From: Gari tellinella
Lineage: Eukaryota > Mollusca > Bivalvia > Cardiida > Psammobiidae
DNA: 64,000 nt
NCBI GenBank assembly: GCA_922989275.2
Contig: OV277863.1
Coordinates: forward strand, 48,962,999-49,026,998
Direction of reading: 5' to 3'
The translations under genes were made by a program, and so were the position numbers. Numbering within the stretch: the stretch's first letter is position 1; every line of letters begins with the position of its first letter. Below the pieces are notes generated by a model that saw only the letters and a list, made by a program, of their open reading frames with translations, was not told where the DNA came from and made no database searches. Positions 31,601-42,639 of the stretch are shown piece after piece.

Positions 31601-31815
31601 TTAACTCTTTGCATGCTTGGTATTTTTCCGTCTGCAACAATTGTAGTCTGCGGTTGTACTAAAAGTAGAATTTTTAAAAATTGTTCTGAAAACAGGGTCA
31701 AATTGTCAAACAGTTTGGATCCTGATGAGACGCCGCATAAGGCGGCGTCTCATCTGGATCCAAACTGTTTGCACTGATAATCACGATACCGACGCTAGCG
31801 TGCAAATAGTTATAT
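31601..31815 (+). mobile_element. Family P MITE
   Basis: TTAACTCTTTGCATGCTTGG, GTCTGCAACAATTGTAGTCT, then a perfect core TCAAACAGTTTGGATCCTGA..TGAGACGCCGC-ATAAG-GCGGC and mirror. This variant has TGATGAGACGCC instead of TGATCAGACGCC. The right TTAA is not clear. Confidence 0.75.
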
Positions 31816-32306
31816 TTATATGTTCACCAGTATAATCAGTCAAACATATAAAAACCCAGTGCGATAATGAAGACCGATATCATATACTGGCATCCTTGTG
31901 GAGGTCTGGAACTAGGTTGACCCTTCTCTTGTAATTTGCTTTTTACCTACTCCTAACGGAGCTGTCTGGTCAGGGTTTGCAGTAGTTTCCTACAGGGTCG
32001 ATCAGACAAAAACCTTCCATCTTTGCTGTGGAATATTGTCCTTACTTTATTCAACAATGTACTATTTCAGATGATAGATATTCGTTATGGAAGGACTTTT
32101 ATATATTAGCCTCAAGCGGGAGAAGGGTTAATTGGATGAATTTTACATATGTTCGATAACCAGTCAACAAAGAAATGAACTTTCATTGTGTAGCGGTAAT
32201 GTGTCATTGTCCTGATATCTGGATGTTGATGGAACAGTCACAATTGTTTTGGTTTGTAGTTAAAAACAAGATATGTCTGAAATATCATCCAAACTAATTG
32301 ACGTAT

Positions 32307-32463
32307 AACAGTGGATAAACATTATTCTTTCCCGTTGAATTTGATTTGAGTGGCAAACAGTTTGGAGCTTAATCAGACACCGGGTTACCCGGTGTCTGAT
32401 CTGGCTCCAAACTATTTGCAATGCAAGTAATAGTTTTAGCGTAAACGCGTTTATTGGGGAAAA
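32307..32463 (+). mobile_element. Family A copy in duplication unit 1
   Basis: AACAGTGGATAAACATTATT, core AAACAGTTTGGAGCTTAATC..AGACACCGGG-TTACC-CGGTG and mirror, AAACGCGTTTATTGGGGAAA, then cut at the tandem junction. Confidence 0.82.
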
Positions 32464-32574
32464 TATTGTGTAGCGGTAGTGTGTTATTGTCCTGATATCT
32501 GGATGTTGATGCAACCATCAGAATTGTTTTGGTTTGTAGTTATAAACAAGATATGTCTGAAATATCATCCAAAT

Positions 32575-32737
32575 CACGGAAAAAAAACATTATTCTTTCC
32601 CGTTGAATTTGATTTGAGTGACAAACAGTTTGGAGCTTAATCAGACACCGGATTCAGGCTCCAAACTGTTTGCAATGAAAGTAATAGTGTTTGCGTAAAC
32701 GCGTTTATTGGGGGAAAATAACGTCGTCTCCTCTGTA
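32575..32737 (+). mobile_element. Family A copy in duplication unit 2
   Basis: AACATTATTCTTTCCCGTTG, core arm AAACAGTTTGGAGCTTAATC..AGACACCGG then directly ATTCAGGCTCCAAACTGTTT. The apex and part of the right arm are gone, unlike in unit 1. The right terminus GTCGTCTCCTCTGTA is present. Confidence 0.82.
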
Positions 32738-32989
32738 TAAGTAGCGTTTGCCCTACCGTATGATATATATTTTACCCACTCGGACATATAATATGCGCAG
32801 TTTAAAGATCTGAGCTGAAATTCCTTTTTACTTCTTTTATGTTAATTTTGAGCTGTTGTAAGTCCCCTATCTTTCGTGGGAAACAGTTGTCACATTATGC
32901 AATACATTGATTAACATATCAATTTATGTAAACATCAACTGGTGAAATATCGCGATTACTGTTGCTTACTGTGCAGTAGCCCATTGTCC

Positions 32990-33075
32990 CTAAATTGGAA
33001 AACAATGTAGGCCCTGGTCATCTGGATATACCGGTACACAACTGGCTATGGTTTGCTGTTCTGCTGTATTGACAA
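32990..33075 (+). mobile_element. Family I-like fragment
   Basis: AACAATGTAGGCCCTGGTCA and TTTGCTGTTCTGCTGTATTG resemble the I phrases near 25.47 and 62.2 kb. Weak. Confidence 0.3.
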
Positions 33076-33850
33076 GCACTATGCACAGTGACATTATATC
33101 ACTGGGTTTTTATAATAAAATCCTCTCGGTTTGTCTGCTTCCCTATGGTATGACTGCTCATTGGAATCGTTTCAAAGAGAGGACTGGCTGCAAGCATGAA
33201 GGAGGAGTTGTTGGACTTGTTCGGAGTATTCACTCTTATCATGAGCCCTGATGTGTATTTGTTTGGTATCGTGGCTTCCGAAGGCCCTTTGCCAGATGAT
33301 AATATGGGTTGTCATGGTAAAGGGTTCTTACTGTATACAATTATAGGGAAATGGCCAAAGCTTATGTTGTGAGACTTGGGAACCGACCCCAATTCACATT
33401 TGAAAACAAATATGGTTAAACTAAACTAGTTATACACTTCTTCTATGCAAACCGCGTAAACACAGATCAGAGGGCGTGTACATGAGTCTTATTATCAAGG
33501 TATGCACTAATTGTTATTTTTCAATATATTGTTATAATAAACCCCAATCTTTGTTTTAAAAATTGTTTAAACTTTCTAGGTAAGTGAAATTGTAGATGAG
33601 GGTAAGTTTAACTGCGATCGTTTTATCGGTTAACTATCAATCTTGTTTTCTGTTCGTTTGAAGCTCATATATTGAACATAACAGATCATTTGATTACGGT
33701 TTACATTTTCTTGCAAAAGAATTTGATGTTTATTATATCCGGATAACCTGATGCTTGACACTATACGTTCCATTACGAGTTTTATCAATAGTGTAACACA
33801 CATTGCTTGACATTTCGTTATGCAATCCATTCTCCTGCTGAATGTTCAGA
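33076..33850. other. Mostly unassigned DNA
   Basis: A J-like scrap (GCAAACCGCGTAAACACAGA..TCAGAGGGCG) lies at ~33448-33480. Otherwise no repeats or plausible exons that I can defend. The 67-residue frame at 33048 has no domain. Confidence 0.4.
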
Positions 33851-34057
33851 TACAGTAGAACCTATAATATTACGACCACTGAAAACAAGGCAAATGTATT
33901 GTATGAAAGACAAGTGACATCTTAAAACAATGTAAAAGTAAATCAGAAAACTCCTTATTGAGCTTTCTGGTTTTCACATTGCTTTAGCAGTCACCTGTTT
34001 TAAATTCCTAATAATAATCACAATTCAGTGATAATAATAGAGAAATTGTACTCTACA
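33851..34057. mobile_element. Family F MITE, diverged
   Basis: TACAGTAGAACCTATAATAT to ATAATAGAGAAATTGTACTC. Core ATCTTAAAACAATGTAAAAG..AAAACTCCTTATTGAGCTTT. Old copy. Confidence 0.72.
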
Positions 34058-34059
34058 TA

Positions 34060-35290
34060 CCATTTTCCTGCTGAATTTGCAGATATAGAAAATCTGCCCA
34101 CTATGAATTATTACATTGGGTAATGAAACAGGGAAAATAAATGTTCCAAAGGAAAACAATATCTAGAAAATAATTTTCAATACAGACCAGACAGCTCCAG
34201 AAGTATCTGTTTGATCTTGATTTAAAGTTTCTAAACAGTTTCCGAAATGCATCAATTTATTGTTATATTTGGAGACGGGCTTTATTATGTGTCAGATTAC
34301 ACCGACTGCTCATTTTCGGTGTTGTTTGTGTTTCGGTCTGTGTGTTAATATAGTCCGTGATGTAGTAACAGTCTGAAAAATAATCTATAAGTGTCTTTGG
34401 CCAACAGCGAGAAAAAAATGAGTATGTTCAAAATTAAAATCAAAGTATCTCACCCAAATCCTATCTTGTTACTATTCATTCGAATCGCAAAATGGATTGA
34501 GGTACAGGAGAATTATCGCTTTGAGTGTTTGGAATTTGATCAGACAATGTATTTGCAAAGTCGATTTGTATCGCCTGTAACGATAAAAGAGTTAACGTTT
34601 TCTCTGTAGAGATTGAAATCTATCTTATTAAATTCTTAGAATAAGCATGCTAAACATGTCTTGCTTTCAATTAAACTGAGACGTATGGTGCTCTTGTTAA
34701 GAAGATCTGTTGATCATTTGCATGATATAATCATTAATTCACTGGTAAGTGCTATTATACTTGTATTGCAAAATATATTTATCTGCTAGAGACTTCTTTC
34801 GATAATTCTTAAGTTGAAATTTAAAAAGAATTGAGAAAAAATAGAGACGAATATTTTGTGTGGAGGATCGTATTACTGTGAATGGATATCACATATGTAT
34901 TCGTAGATTGCGATCCAGATCAGATAGGTTACATCGAAAAGGTGAAACAGATAGTGTTTGACAGTCCCCGTTAAGTTTCTCCAAATGAAAAAAATATTTA
35001 ACTGGAAGAATTTGCAGACCGCAATTTTACGGCACTGAATGGTTTATTCTGCATTTTCTTTATATTATATCGGTCTACAAATATTTTCCATTTGCATTTT
35101 GGACTACTGAAAGTGGTTTACTCTCACTGCTTTATGAGATCATTTATTTTAAACATTTTGAACCCGGATGAGATAACGACTGATTTGGTGTATCAACTGG
35201 ATCTAAACTGTTTGGCACCCTAAAAGTATAATTTGAGAAAATGGCGTATCAACCTCAGCTGAAATATTGTGTCAGACTACAATTTTTGCA
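34060..35290. other. Longest feature-poor stretch of the first half
   Basis: Only a weak core remnant (GATGAGATAACGACTGATTT ... GGATCTAAACTGTTTGGCAC at ~35168-35220). The 72-residue plus frame at 34391-34609 has no recognisable domain. Otherwise I see nothing. Confidence 0.5.
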
Positions 35291-35299
35291 GAAGATATT

Positions 35300-35498
35300 T
35301 AAAAGAGACATAGGCAAACAGTGTAGACTCTGATCAGACGCCGCATTATGCAGCGTCTTTCTCGACTCTACACTATTTGAGGATAGGAATTATAATATAA
35401 AACAAAATGAAAACGAAATTCACCCCTGAAATCGAAAGAATGGGCTAATCCAATATATATATAAGCATAGAAGAATCCATTCGGCGCAAATCTGTTAA
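35300..35498 (+). mobile_element. Family H MITE, left end decayed
   Basis: AAACAGTGTAGACTCTGATC..AGACGCCGCA-TTA-TGCAGCGTC, then GGAATTATAATATAAAAC and TCGGCGCAAATCTGTTAA. The right TTAA is shared with a P-like start (CGCTTTCATTGCTACGCGGG), as at 4796. Confidence 0.75.
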
Positions 35499-35867
35499 CG
35501 CTTTCATTGCTACGCGGGAATTTTCGTTTCCAATAATAATCGATTCAGATCACACGACAAATAGTTCTGATTCCCAACCAGATCCAAAACTGTATGACAT
35601 GTGCACTATTGGGAATAGATATTTCTTTGATCACTACTAATATATATAACTTATGTCAGATAGTTTTTGTGACTGCTGTCACAATCATCAAAGACACTAT
35701 TGCGACCAGCATTTATCGGTATTTGTTTTGTCAGAAGGTGCGCTGACGAAAATCAGCAGTTACCGAAAATTCATTTCAAGTTTCTATTCATAAGCGACCA
35801 CCTCCTACTTCTGCTTAAAAATACCTGACATTTCATGCGTATTTGACTTTAGAAACATTGATAAGAG

Positions 35868-35940
35868 TGTCGATCAGTTTGTATCCTAATCAGACGCCGC
35901 GTGACGAGGCGTCTGATAAAGATCTAAACTGTTTGCAAAT
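35868..35940. repeat. Type-I hairpin core
   Basis: TCGATCAGTTTGTATCCTAA..TCAGACGCCGCG-TGA-CGAGG and GATCTAAACTGTTTGC. No element ends recognised. Confidence 0.6.
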
Positions 35941-35998
35941 ATCAGTGTTTCGGTCTTTGCAGTTAAATAGGTAGAAAACACACTTAAATTTGTTATTT

Positions 35999-36246
35999 TT
36001 AACCCTTTCCCCCATAAAAGCGACTTTGAGCGCATTTAATTTATTCCTCCGATGAAATAGTTCCAGTTTATACCCTCATGAACGATTACCGTAACAAATA
36101 TTTTATATAGCCTAACAGATGGTAGTTTAAAGCAGGCTGAAAGTAAAGCAGAATGTGCCTTAAGGCACATTCTGCTTTACTTTCAACCTGCTTTAAGTGA
36201 TCACCTGTCTTTAATATTATAGATAGGTTATTGTGTAAAGTGTTAA
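35999..36246 (-). mobile_element. Family B TTAA MITE, complete
   Basis: TTAACCCTTTCCCCCATAAA to TTGTGTAAAGTGTTAA. Perfect core identical at the apex (TGTGCC-TTAA-GGCACA) to the copy at 29296. Confidence 0.92.
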
Positions 36247-36479
36247 GGACGATAATGTGTACGAGACACGGCATGTTAAAGGTTAATGTGAGCATCATGT
36301 ATTTTAAATGTAAATTAATACTTCATTCCGTTTTCACTCAGCGCGTAAATAAACCAATGATAAATTGGCACCGGAACCTGTTTACATGGAGTCCGTGCCA
36401 AAGAGTCGTTTGCAATTCTAGAATTGCGCTTACTAATTCAATTCATGTTTCGTGATACAACCATTAACACAAAGAGTGA

Positions 36480-36555
36480 ACTCGAGCCAGCATAGACCAC
36501 GATCAGAGGCCGAGTTACCTAGGAACTGATCACGATCTAAACTGTCAGGTGATAT
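36480..36555. repeat. Core-like remnant
   Basis: CCAGCATAGACCACGATCAG..AGGCCGAGTTACCTAGGAAC and GATCACGATCTAAACTGTC, a weak hairpin resembling the Q or J cores. Confidence 0.4.
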
Positions 36556-36639
36556 GTATGACTATATATGGAACAAATTTTGGTTAACATCTGTTTATTC
36601 ATAAGAAATACTTTTTATAAAGGCTTTATTATAAATTAT

Positions 36640-36782
36640 AAAAATTTCAAAAGAATTTGCGTATTCCCAACTAATGACCTCTCTATTGATATGTATGTTT
36701 TCTATTTGTATAAATGTTAATGCTGTCCACGGTAGTGGACCTTATGCAGATATTTCAATAAAGTTTCAAAGTTTCAAAGGTT
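36640..36782 (+). repeat. Retroposon-like 3' tail
   Basis: Ends CAATAAAGTTTCAAAGTTTC..AAAGG: a polyadenylation signal, then tandem AGTTTCAA, as in CR1/LINE 3' ends. The body before it has no open frame. Confidence 0.45.
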
Positions 36783-37107
36783 TCTTTGCACTCTTTCTCT
36801 ACAATATCATTATGTGCATATAAATCCATCGGCTTTACTACTTTTGAGAAATTAGGATTCTAATCAGATGCCGAGTGACCCTTAACTATTTTGACTCGTG
36901 TAGCTTAGAAACATATACAAAATGCCTTACGGTAAGTTTCACCATATTGAACAACAACTCTTTAGTATGCATATATTCTAGTAAGGTGTGAAGCATTTAT
37001 TTTCACACATATGCTGTCCTAGACTGATTGATACTGAGATAAACAAACAGTACATTGGTGCCTGATCAGGATCAATACGTGTGCCACCCATACTGGCCTA
37101 GTGCTTA
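36783..37107. other. Mostly unassigned DNA
   Basis: One core scrap (TCTAATCAGATGCCGAGTGA at ~36860). Nothing else supported. Confidence 0.4.
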
Positions 37108-37234
37108 TAAAGCGTTTGAGTTGAGATTAGGTACGTTCTCAAGCATTTGATTAGTCAGATTTGAGCCCAGGCTCAAATCTGACCAATCAAATGATTGAGA
37201 ATTATTTCAGACTCAACTCAAAAGCTTTGTAAGC
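37108..37234. repeat. Family M foldback repeat
   Basis: AAAGCGTTTGAGTTGAGATT to CTCAACTCAAAAGCTTTGTA. Apex GATTTGAGCC-CA-GGCTCAAATC is perfect. Confidence 0.82.
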
Positions 37235-37894
37235 ATGGTACCTGTTATGTTATCATGTTTATCATTTAAATTTGATACTCACTTTGTATTTTAATGTTTT
37301 ATTTATTTTTAGAAAATTTAATTCTATTTTTAAGAATATTATAGAAGATCATTTAACATTAGAGAAAATGAAAGATTAGTAAGGACATATGTAAATTGTT
37401 TTAGTAATTTATATGGGTAAACAAGCTCAGGCATATTGACAGAAATCCTCTGAAAGTATATGTTTATTAATTTTATAGCAAACAAGTGGTCGCGTTCAAT
37501 ACTGTTCAATACCTTTCTAGGATGATAAGAATGAGTATGTATATAGAACTGAAAATTCACTGATTTATTGATTTATTCTGGATCTTTAGACAGTCATCAG
37601 TGTACTAGAAGTTTACTTGTTAACAGTTTGGACACTAATATAATTTCTGGATTATCAAAAAAAGTTGGAAATTTATTAAAAGTGTCAGTGATATTTGCAA
37701 TTTAAAAAAACGAAAGGAATTTGATTTTTTAGGACCTTAAATACCTGGTATTTACGTGATTCTTTAACTTGGTCATTTTAATTTAATAAAACTTTTAAAG
37801 TTTGTTGCTGGCTTTGTTGTTCTGTTGCGCCTTGCTCGTAACAATACCAATGGGTTTTTTTGTTATGTTAAGTTGCTGTACTTAACCTAAAAAA
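37235..37894. other. No feature recognised
   Basis: AT-rich DNA. A 73-residue minus frame (37339-37560) shows no domain. Confidence 0.45.
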
Positions 37895-38510
37895 ACACCT
37901 GAAATTCGAAACATATTTTCGATACGAAGCTGTTATTTAGCATACATTGTGAGTGGTTGCTATGGTTACCAAATGTCATTTTCATGTTTAAAGTGATAAT
38001 TATACAACACTTGTAACTAGCTAATCTGATGATGAAACTACAGTACCATAATTTGGATATGTTTCTGTATTTTCCTTAAAAAAGCTTGAATTTTACTCAC
38101 ATTTTCAATACAATGCTCTTATTTAGCAACTGCGTTGAGCGGTTACTAAGGCAACCAAAGGCCGTTTTCATCTTAACAATGAATGTGTATAAGACAATGG
38201 TAACTTGCAAACCTGATAAAGAAACTATTTTAAGTAAGTGTGTAATGGTTTGGATAGTTTGCTGTATTTTGCGTTCCAAAACAATTGAATTTGACACATA
38301 TTTTCAGTAAATAACGTTATTTTGGCAGGTGTTACCATAGTAACCAACTAATATCTGCATGTGTTGTCTTTTACTTTCATTTCATAACACTCAAATATAT
38401 GGTTATAGAAATTTAAGAGTGGTCTTGGTACCTTTTAAGCAATCCTGCCCAGTTACATTGGAAGTTTCAACATTAAAAAGTTGATAGTTTCGTTGCCATG
38501 GTTACTCCCT
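37895..38510. repeat. ~190-bp tandem repeat with X-box-like palindromes
   Basis: Three units aligned on ATATTTTCGATACGAAGCTG..TTATTTAGC (37913), ATTTTCAATACAATGCTCTT (38101) and ATATTTTCAGTAAATAACGT (38298). Each holds a GTTNCC-type palindrome: GTTGCTATGGTTACC (37957), GGTTACTAAGGCAACC (38139), GTTACCATAGTAACC (38331), plus GTTGCCATGGTTAC (38493). These fit the X-box form bound by RFX factors (family knowledge); function here is untested. Confidence 0.6.
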
Positions 38511-38853
38511 TAGCAACCTGAATCCCAAAGGTTTTCTTCCCAGAAAGTAAACAACACATGGGCTACTTGTTACTAGTGATCATATTTAAGTTCAGCATGG
38601 ATACATAGATATTCTAACAGTCCTTAAAATATGCCAAAATCATGATTTCTTACTTTCAGCATATTAGTCCCTTAAGCTCGCACGTGCGTACCAATCGGGT
38701 GTAATGTTGAGTTGAATCCTACAATGTTATTTAATTGTCAATGTGTCATACTTTAACATAATAATGTCATTTTATCTGAAATATGTACAGTTTTCTCTGA
38801 AAAAGTCTGTGAAGGGTGTAAGTTTTATGCAAATCGGTGACTATGCGTGCCGA

Positions 38854-38871
38854 CCCCCCCCCCCCCCCCCC
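38854..38871. repeat. Poly-C run
   Basis: Eighteen consecutive C residues, ten bases before a perfect hairpin. Length may be affected by sequencing error. Confidence 0.85.
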
Positions 38872-38881
38872 ACCTATATTT

Positions 38882-38980
38882 CCCATTTATAATAGCAATT
38901 CTCTGATGATGATGATGAATGTTAGAGAGAGACGTTAAAACATTCATCATCATCATCAGAGAATTGCTATTATAAATGGG
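38882..38980. repeat. Perfect 42-bp-arm hairpin
   Basis: Arms start CCCATTTATAATAGCAATTC and contain GATGATGATGATGAATG; the second arm is an exact reverse complement. The loop is AGAGAGAGACGTTAA (15 bases). No similarity to the other cores and no element ends beyond the arms. Confidence 0.93.
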
Positions 38981-39095
38981 TTTGAATTTGAGTCGGAGAT
39001 CGTTCTTAAGCATTTAATTGGTCATATTTGAGCAAAAGCTCAAATCTGACTACTCGAGTATTTGAGAACGATCTCAGACTCAACACAAACCTTCT
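38981..39095. repeat. Family M foldback repeat
   Basis: TTTGAATTTGAGTCGGAGAT to GATCTCAGACTCAACACAAA. Apex GAGCAAAAGCTC. Directly abuts the hairpin at 38882. Confidence 0.8.
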
Positions 39096-39099
39096 ATAA

Positions 39100-40040
39100 T
39101 GTTGAGCCAAGATTTAATAAGAACGCGAAACAATTACTTTTTGTCTATAAGCATGTTAATTTTTATGTTTACTAGTGGCTTATAGTATTTGGAAGGCGTC
39201 GTGCTGACTAAGCAAATGTTCCAACAGAACAGTGCCTGAAGGGGTTAAGTGTAGTTACATTTGAGTGTGAATTCAATCAATATGTTTCAATTATACAGAT
39301 TATTCTGAAAGAAAATTAGATTTTTCACTACCACAATAACGTAAGAACCCGTCTAGAATAGTCACAGTCGTGCTGTCTGCCTCACAATATCGCAGTTTTA
39401 GTTTAGAAAACAAAGATATGGGTGCCACACAGTTTCGATCATAACCCAAACTGTTTGCAAGTGGAAGTGAAGTGGTTAACCGAAAGAGTCTTTATCTAAA
39501 AAGTAGTTCTCTCTTAGAGAGTAACGTAATATTTCATGATATAATATATTGGTATCTCAAACCAGGAGAGAACCTTTTGATTTCAGCCAACATTTGTTAA
39601 GAAAACAGTATTTGTTTGCAGGAATGCTGCTCAATATTATTTATTTCAGCATTTTTGTTTTATATTTTCTGTGAAAATTTACGTTTGCGATATAGAAAGT
39701 AAGTACTTATTATGAGATACAAATCAAGAAGGTCTGATGTTAAGAGCAATTCAACGCAAGAAGTCAATGAAACTTTATTCATCATATCAAGATTTAAGAC
39801 TTAGACTTTAGTCTGATCAGGGTCTAAACTGTGTTCAATGTGTGTTCACTCGGCCGATGGCAGTGAAGAGTTAACGTTTTATATAGTATACTATGCCATT
39901 TGTCTTTTAATTATTTGACTCATTTACAAACTACTTATAATAAGTTTTATAACAGTGATAATAATATTGAAATAATTTCCATATAAATCCATAACGTAAA
40001 ATGTTTATTGGGAAAATAGTTATTTGTCTTATCTCGCTTT
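39100..40040. other. Mostly unassigned DNA
   Basis: Two weak core scraps: GTTTCGATCATAACCCAAAC at ~39432 and AGTCTGATCAGGGTCTAAAC at ~39810. Nothing else supported. Confidence 0.4.
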
Positions 40041-40043
40041 TTA

Positions 40044-40134
40044 GGTACATTCATTTAATTTCAAGTGAAGCGCTTTTGAACGCACGACTCCTGTGTGAAG
40101 AAGAGCGCTATATAAAACGGGTATAATAAATAAA
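40044..40134 (+). repeat. SINE/L2-like 3' tail
   Basis: TTTTGAACGCACGACTCCTG..TGTGAAGAAGAGCGCTATAT and then AAAACGGGTATAATAAATAA. The GCGCTATATAAA...TAATAA form is a common SINE/L2-type tail in marine animals (family knowledge). A second copy lies at 48842. Confidence 0.55.
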
Positions 40135-40150
40135 TAACCAAATATTACAT

Positions 40151-40358
40151 ACAGCCAAGAAGACGTTACTATTTTCGTTTCAAACGCAAACGCATTGCAA
40201 ACAAACGTAGACATGACAACTTGGTGATAATCTGGGTTGCAAACATTTTGGAGTCTGATCAGACACCCGGTTACCGGGCGTCTGATCATGCTCTAAAATG
40301 CTTGCTCGTGAATAATATTTATAGCGTAATTAGGGAAAATAATATCTTCTCCACTGTA
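40151..40358 (+). mobile_element. Family A TA MITE, internally shortened
   Basis: TACAGCCAAGAAGACGTTAC to ATATCTTCTCCACTGTA. Core AAACATTTTGGAGTCTGATC..AGACACCCGGTTACCGGGCG and mirror. Confidence 0.82.
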
Positions 40359-40734
40359 TATATTGCAATGCACTTCAAACAAATAACAAATTTTATTTCT
40401 TGTTTATCTATAGGGATATGATATTCTACTGAAACGCTACATGACACCAGTTGCATACCGAAAGTGATTTATGTTTTATAAATATTGTAACAATGTCCGC
40501 CAGTCTGTTATGTTTTCACCGCATTTCACGAAATTATACAATGACTATGTCTGTTATATCGTGATATCTGACAAAATGTTTGCTAATGTTACTCGTATAG
40601 CTGATCTCGTTTCTGATATGTTCTCGCGAAGAATACGTAATCCTTCCATGACAATGTACAGACAAACATAAGCCATTAATATAACAGTTTTGTCTAGGGT
40701 AAGACAGCTGTGGGACATTACCGTTCTAGGAAAC

Positions 40735-40850
40735 ATGTCCGTATTCTTGAATAATTGATACTATGTGACGAAACTACTTCGATAATTGCCTCCCAGTCTG
40801 ACATTTTATGGGTTTGATAGTGGCAGATATTGTTAGATAAACTGCTACAT
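40735..40850 (+). repeat. Dispersed duplicated segment
   Basis: TTGAATAATTGATACTATGT..GACG, ATAATTGCCTCCCAGTCTGA and GATATTGTTAGATAAACTG match 62940-63050 in order. Confidence 0.65.
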
Positions 40851-41290
40851 AACCACAACACAAAACATCAACTAACACTTAATCCAAGCTTAGGGGATGT
40901 TTCAAATGCTACAAATCTATGCCACACCATGCCTTCGCCGTGGCTGCTCATTGTAATTGTCTAACCTAGGGTTTCGTCGAGATGTAAAAGGGGAATTGTT
41001 GGAAAGGTTTTGCTTTCTTTCTCTAATATCCGTAAATGTTTATTGTGTACCTCTCATATCATTGAAGATAAATATCAATCTAGAGTCCTTTAAAAATAAA
41101 TATCAATAAATTAAATTACATGTACAGTTAGACCAGCAAAGTAAACGTTTGTGGTACTAATGGAACTCCATTGACACTCTTTTCGAAAGGTAATAAGGGA
41201 AAACTTTATTTATCTAAAATCTATGTACAGTCAATAGCATGTTAAATAATTTTAGTTTCCTTGTTATGTTAATATCAGTCAGTGAACATT
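40851..41290. other. No feature recognised
   Basis: AT-rich, no hairpins or ends seen. Confidence 0.4.
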
Positions 41291-41296
41291 ATTCCT

Positions 41297-41534
41297 TCAA
41301 CCCATTACGCCATAGCCTGTTTCTAGCTTAATAAATTGAATGTCAAGCAGAATGCGACTATATATGCGCATTCTGCCTGTATTTCTGCCTGCTTTAAGAT
41401 ACCATATGTTATGGTAAAGAAAATATTTCTTATCGTACATATTCACGACAGTAAAGATTGGAACTTTTTTCTTTAGTGGAAGAATCAACTGAAGGCGTAA
41501 CGTGTGTATCATAGGGGAGAGTAATGGGACTTGA
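41297..41534 (+). mobile_element. Family B MITE, diverged
   Basis: TCAACCCATTACGCCATAGC at the left, TTTTCTTTAGTGGAAGAATC in the right arm, GAGAGTAATGGGACTTGA at the end. Core CAGAATGCG-ACTATATATG-CGCATTCTG has an unusual apex. Confidence 0.7.
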
Positions 41535-42163
41535 CCCATATTATGTAAGTCAATTAAATCGGACAGAAGTCCAGTTTATTGGATAGTATAGTTAGATGAA
41601 GCTGGTTATGCTAAGGTTTGCCAGTACATCCATAGGTTGTCCTTCCTATCGAACAATAACAATCAACATATAGAATATGTATAGATATATTACTCGTTAT
41701 AAAATGTAATTCTATACAATTGTATTTGACCTTTAACAATGTTATGCTATGTTTTCTGTAAAGACAAGAAACTTTATAAGTTTGCGTCAAATATAATATT
41801 CTGTTAATGTAGTTCAAGTAATTTTCCAAATTATTGTTACCTTGGTGACAGTCAATACAATGAATTATTTTTTTTCTATCATTCAGCTCTAGTCGTCCTT
41901 TGCGCAAACAGCCGATATCAGGAGCGCCTTTGTTGATATGTTTATGATATGCCTTCAATATACACCACTAACAAATTAATAAGTGTTTAAATCATTTTAT
42001 ATCCAGAACCATTTGATATTTGAAGAACAGGAATTATTTTATGCAATAAAGAAAACAACAACAAGAAAAAACGCGGACCTTGATCATGTACATGACGTCA
42101 CGCTTATTTTAAACCAGGTCCGAGTAAAATACAAACGGTACAATACAAGGAGTAAGGAACAAA

Positions 42164-42478
42164 TACAGTGTTCCCTCTTTACAACGGCCCTCCCAACAAC
42201 GATTATCGCCTTACAGCGACCCTTGGTGCAATTCCCTAAACAGGACGATTATAGCTACCGCTTTTACTACTGCGATATCTTTTGCTTAGAATTGCCTACT
42301 GTTCTTTCTTAAAGGTACATATAATTGATAGAATACATTTAATGACGAGTGACAATAGTTTGGATCCAGCTTTTTGCAGATGTTAGCCAATGCTTAATGT
42401 TCCCTCCCTATAACGACTCACACAACGCACACAATGTTTGTCTCCCATTTGGCGTCGTTGTAGAGAGGGAGCGCTGTA
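42164..42478 (-). mobile_element. Family C TA MITE
   Basis: TACAGTGTTCCCTCTTTACA to AGAGAGGGAGCGCTGTA. CAACGGCCCTCCCAACAACG marks the family. The core has collapsed to ATAGTTTGGATCCAGCTTTT. The 109-residue plus frame crossing it is an artefact. Confidence 0.82.
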
Positions 42479-42639
42479 CACACAGAACAGCTTGGAATCA
42501 TAGATAGGTATATAATAAAAATAGAAATTACTATGCTGACTTCTTATAGTTTATTTCATCTGGAACAACATTTATTTCCTTTTATAGCAAACAAATTCTA
42601 TGAGAAACATATAAATATTATTTTATTGATTGGTTTACC

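Larger units (their letters stand above)
32185..32740 (+). repeat. Tandem duplication carrying a family A element
   Basis: Unit 1 (32185-32463) and unit 2 (32464-~32740) each start ATTGTGTAGCGGTA.TGTG.., contain CCTGATATCTGGATGTTGAT, and carry an A element. Unit 1's A lacks its right terminus, lost at the junction; unit 2's A lacks its left terminus and part of the core. Confidence 0.85.

Noticed and set aside
33048..33251. 67-residue plus-strand frame as a gene fragment
   Set aside because: Begins in a family I-like scrap, has no recognisable domain and no repeat or splice support.
41611..41958. 115-residue minus-strand open frame with a possible internal exon (AG near 41968, CAAG|GTAACA near 41843)
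   Set aside because: The first codon is TTG, no domain is recognised, and splice-like motifs of this quality occur by chance. Worth a transcript check only.
41983..42312. 109-residue plus-strand frame
   Set aside because: Its second half is the inside of a family C element and no domain is seen.
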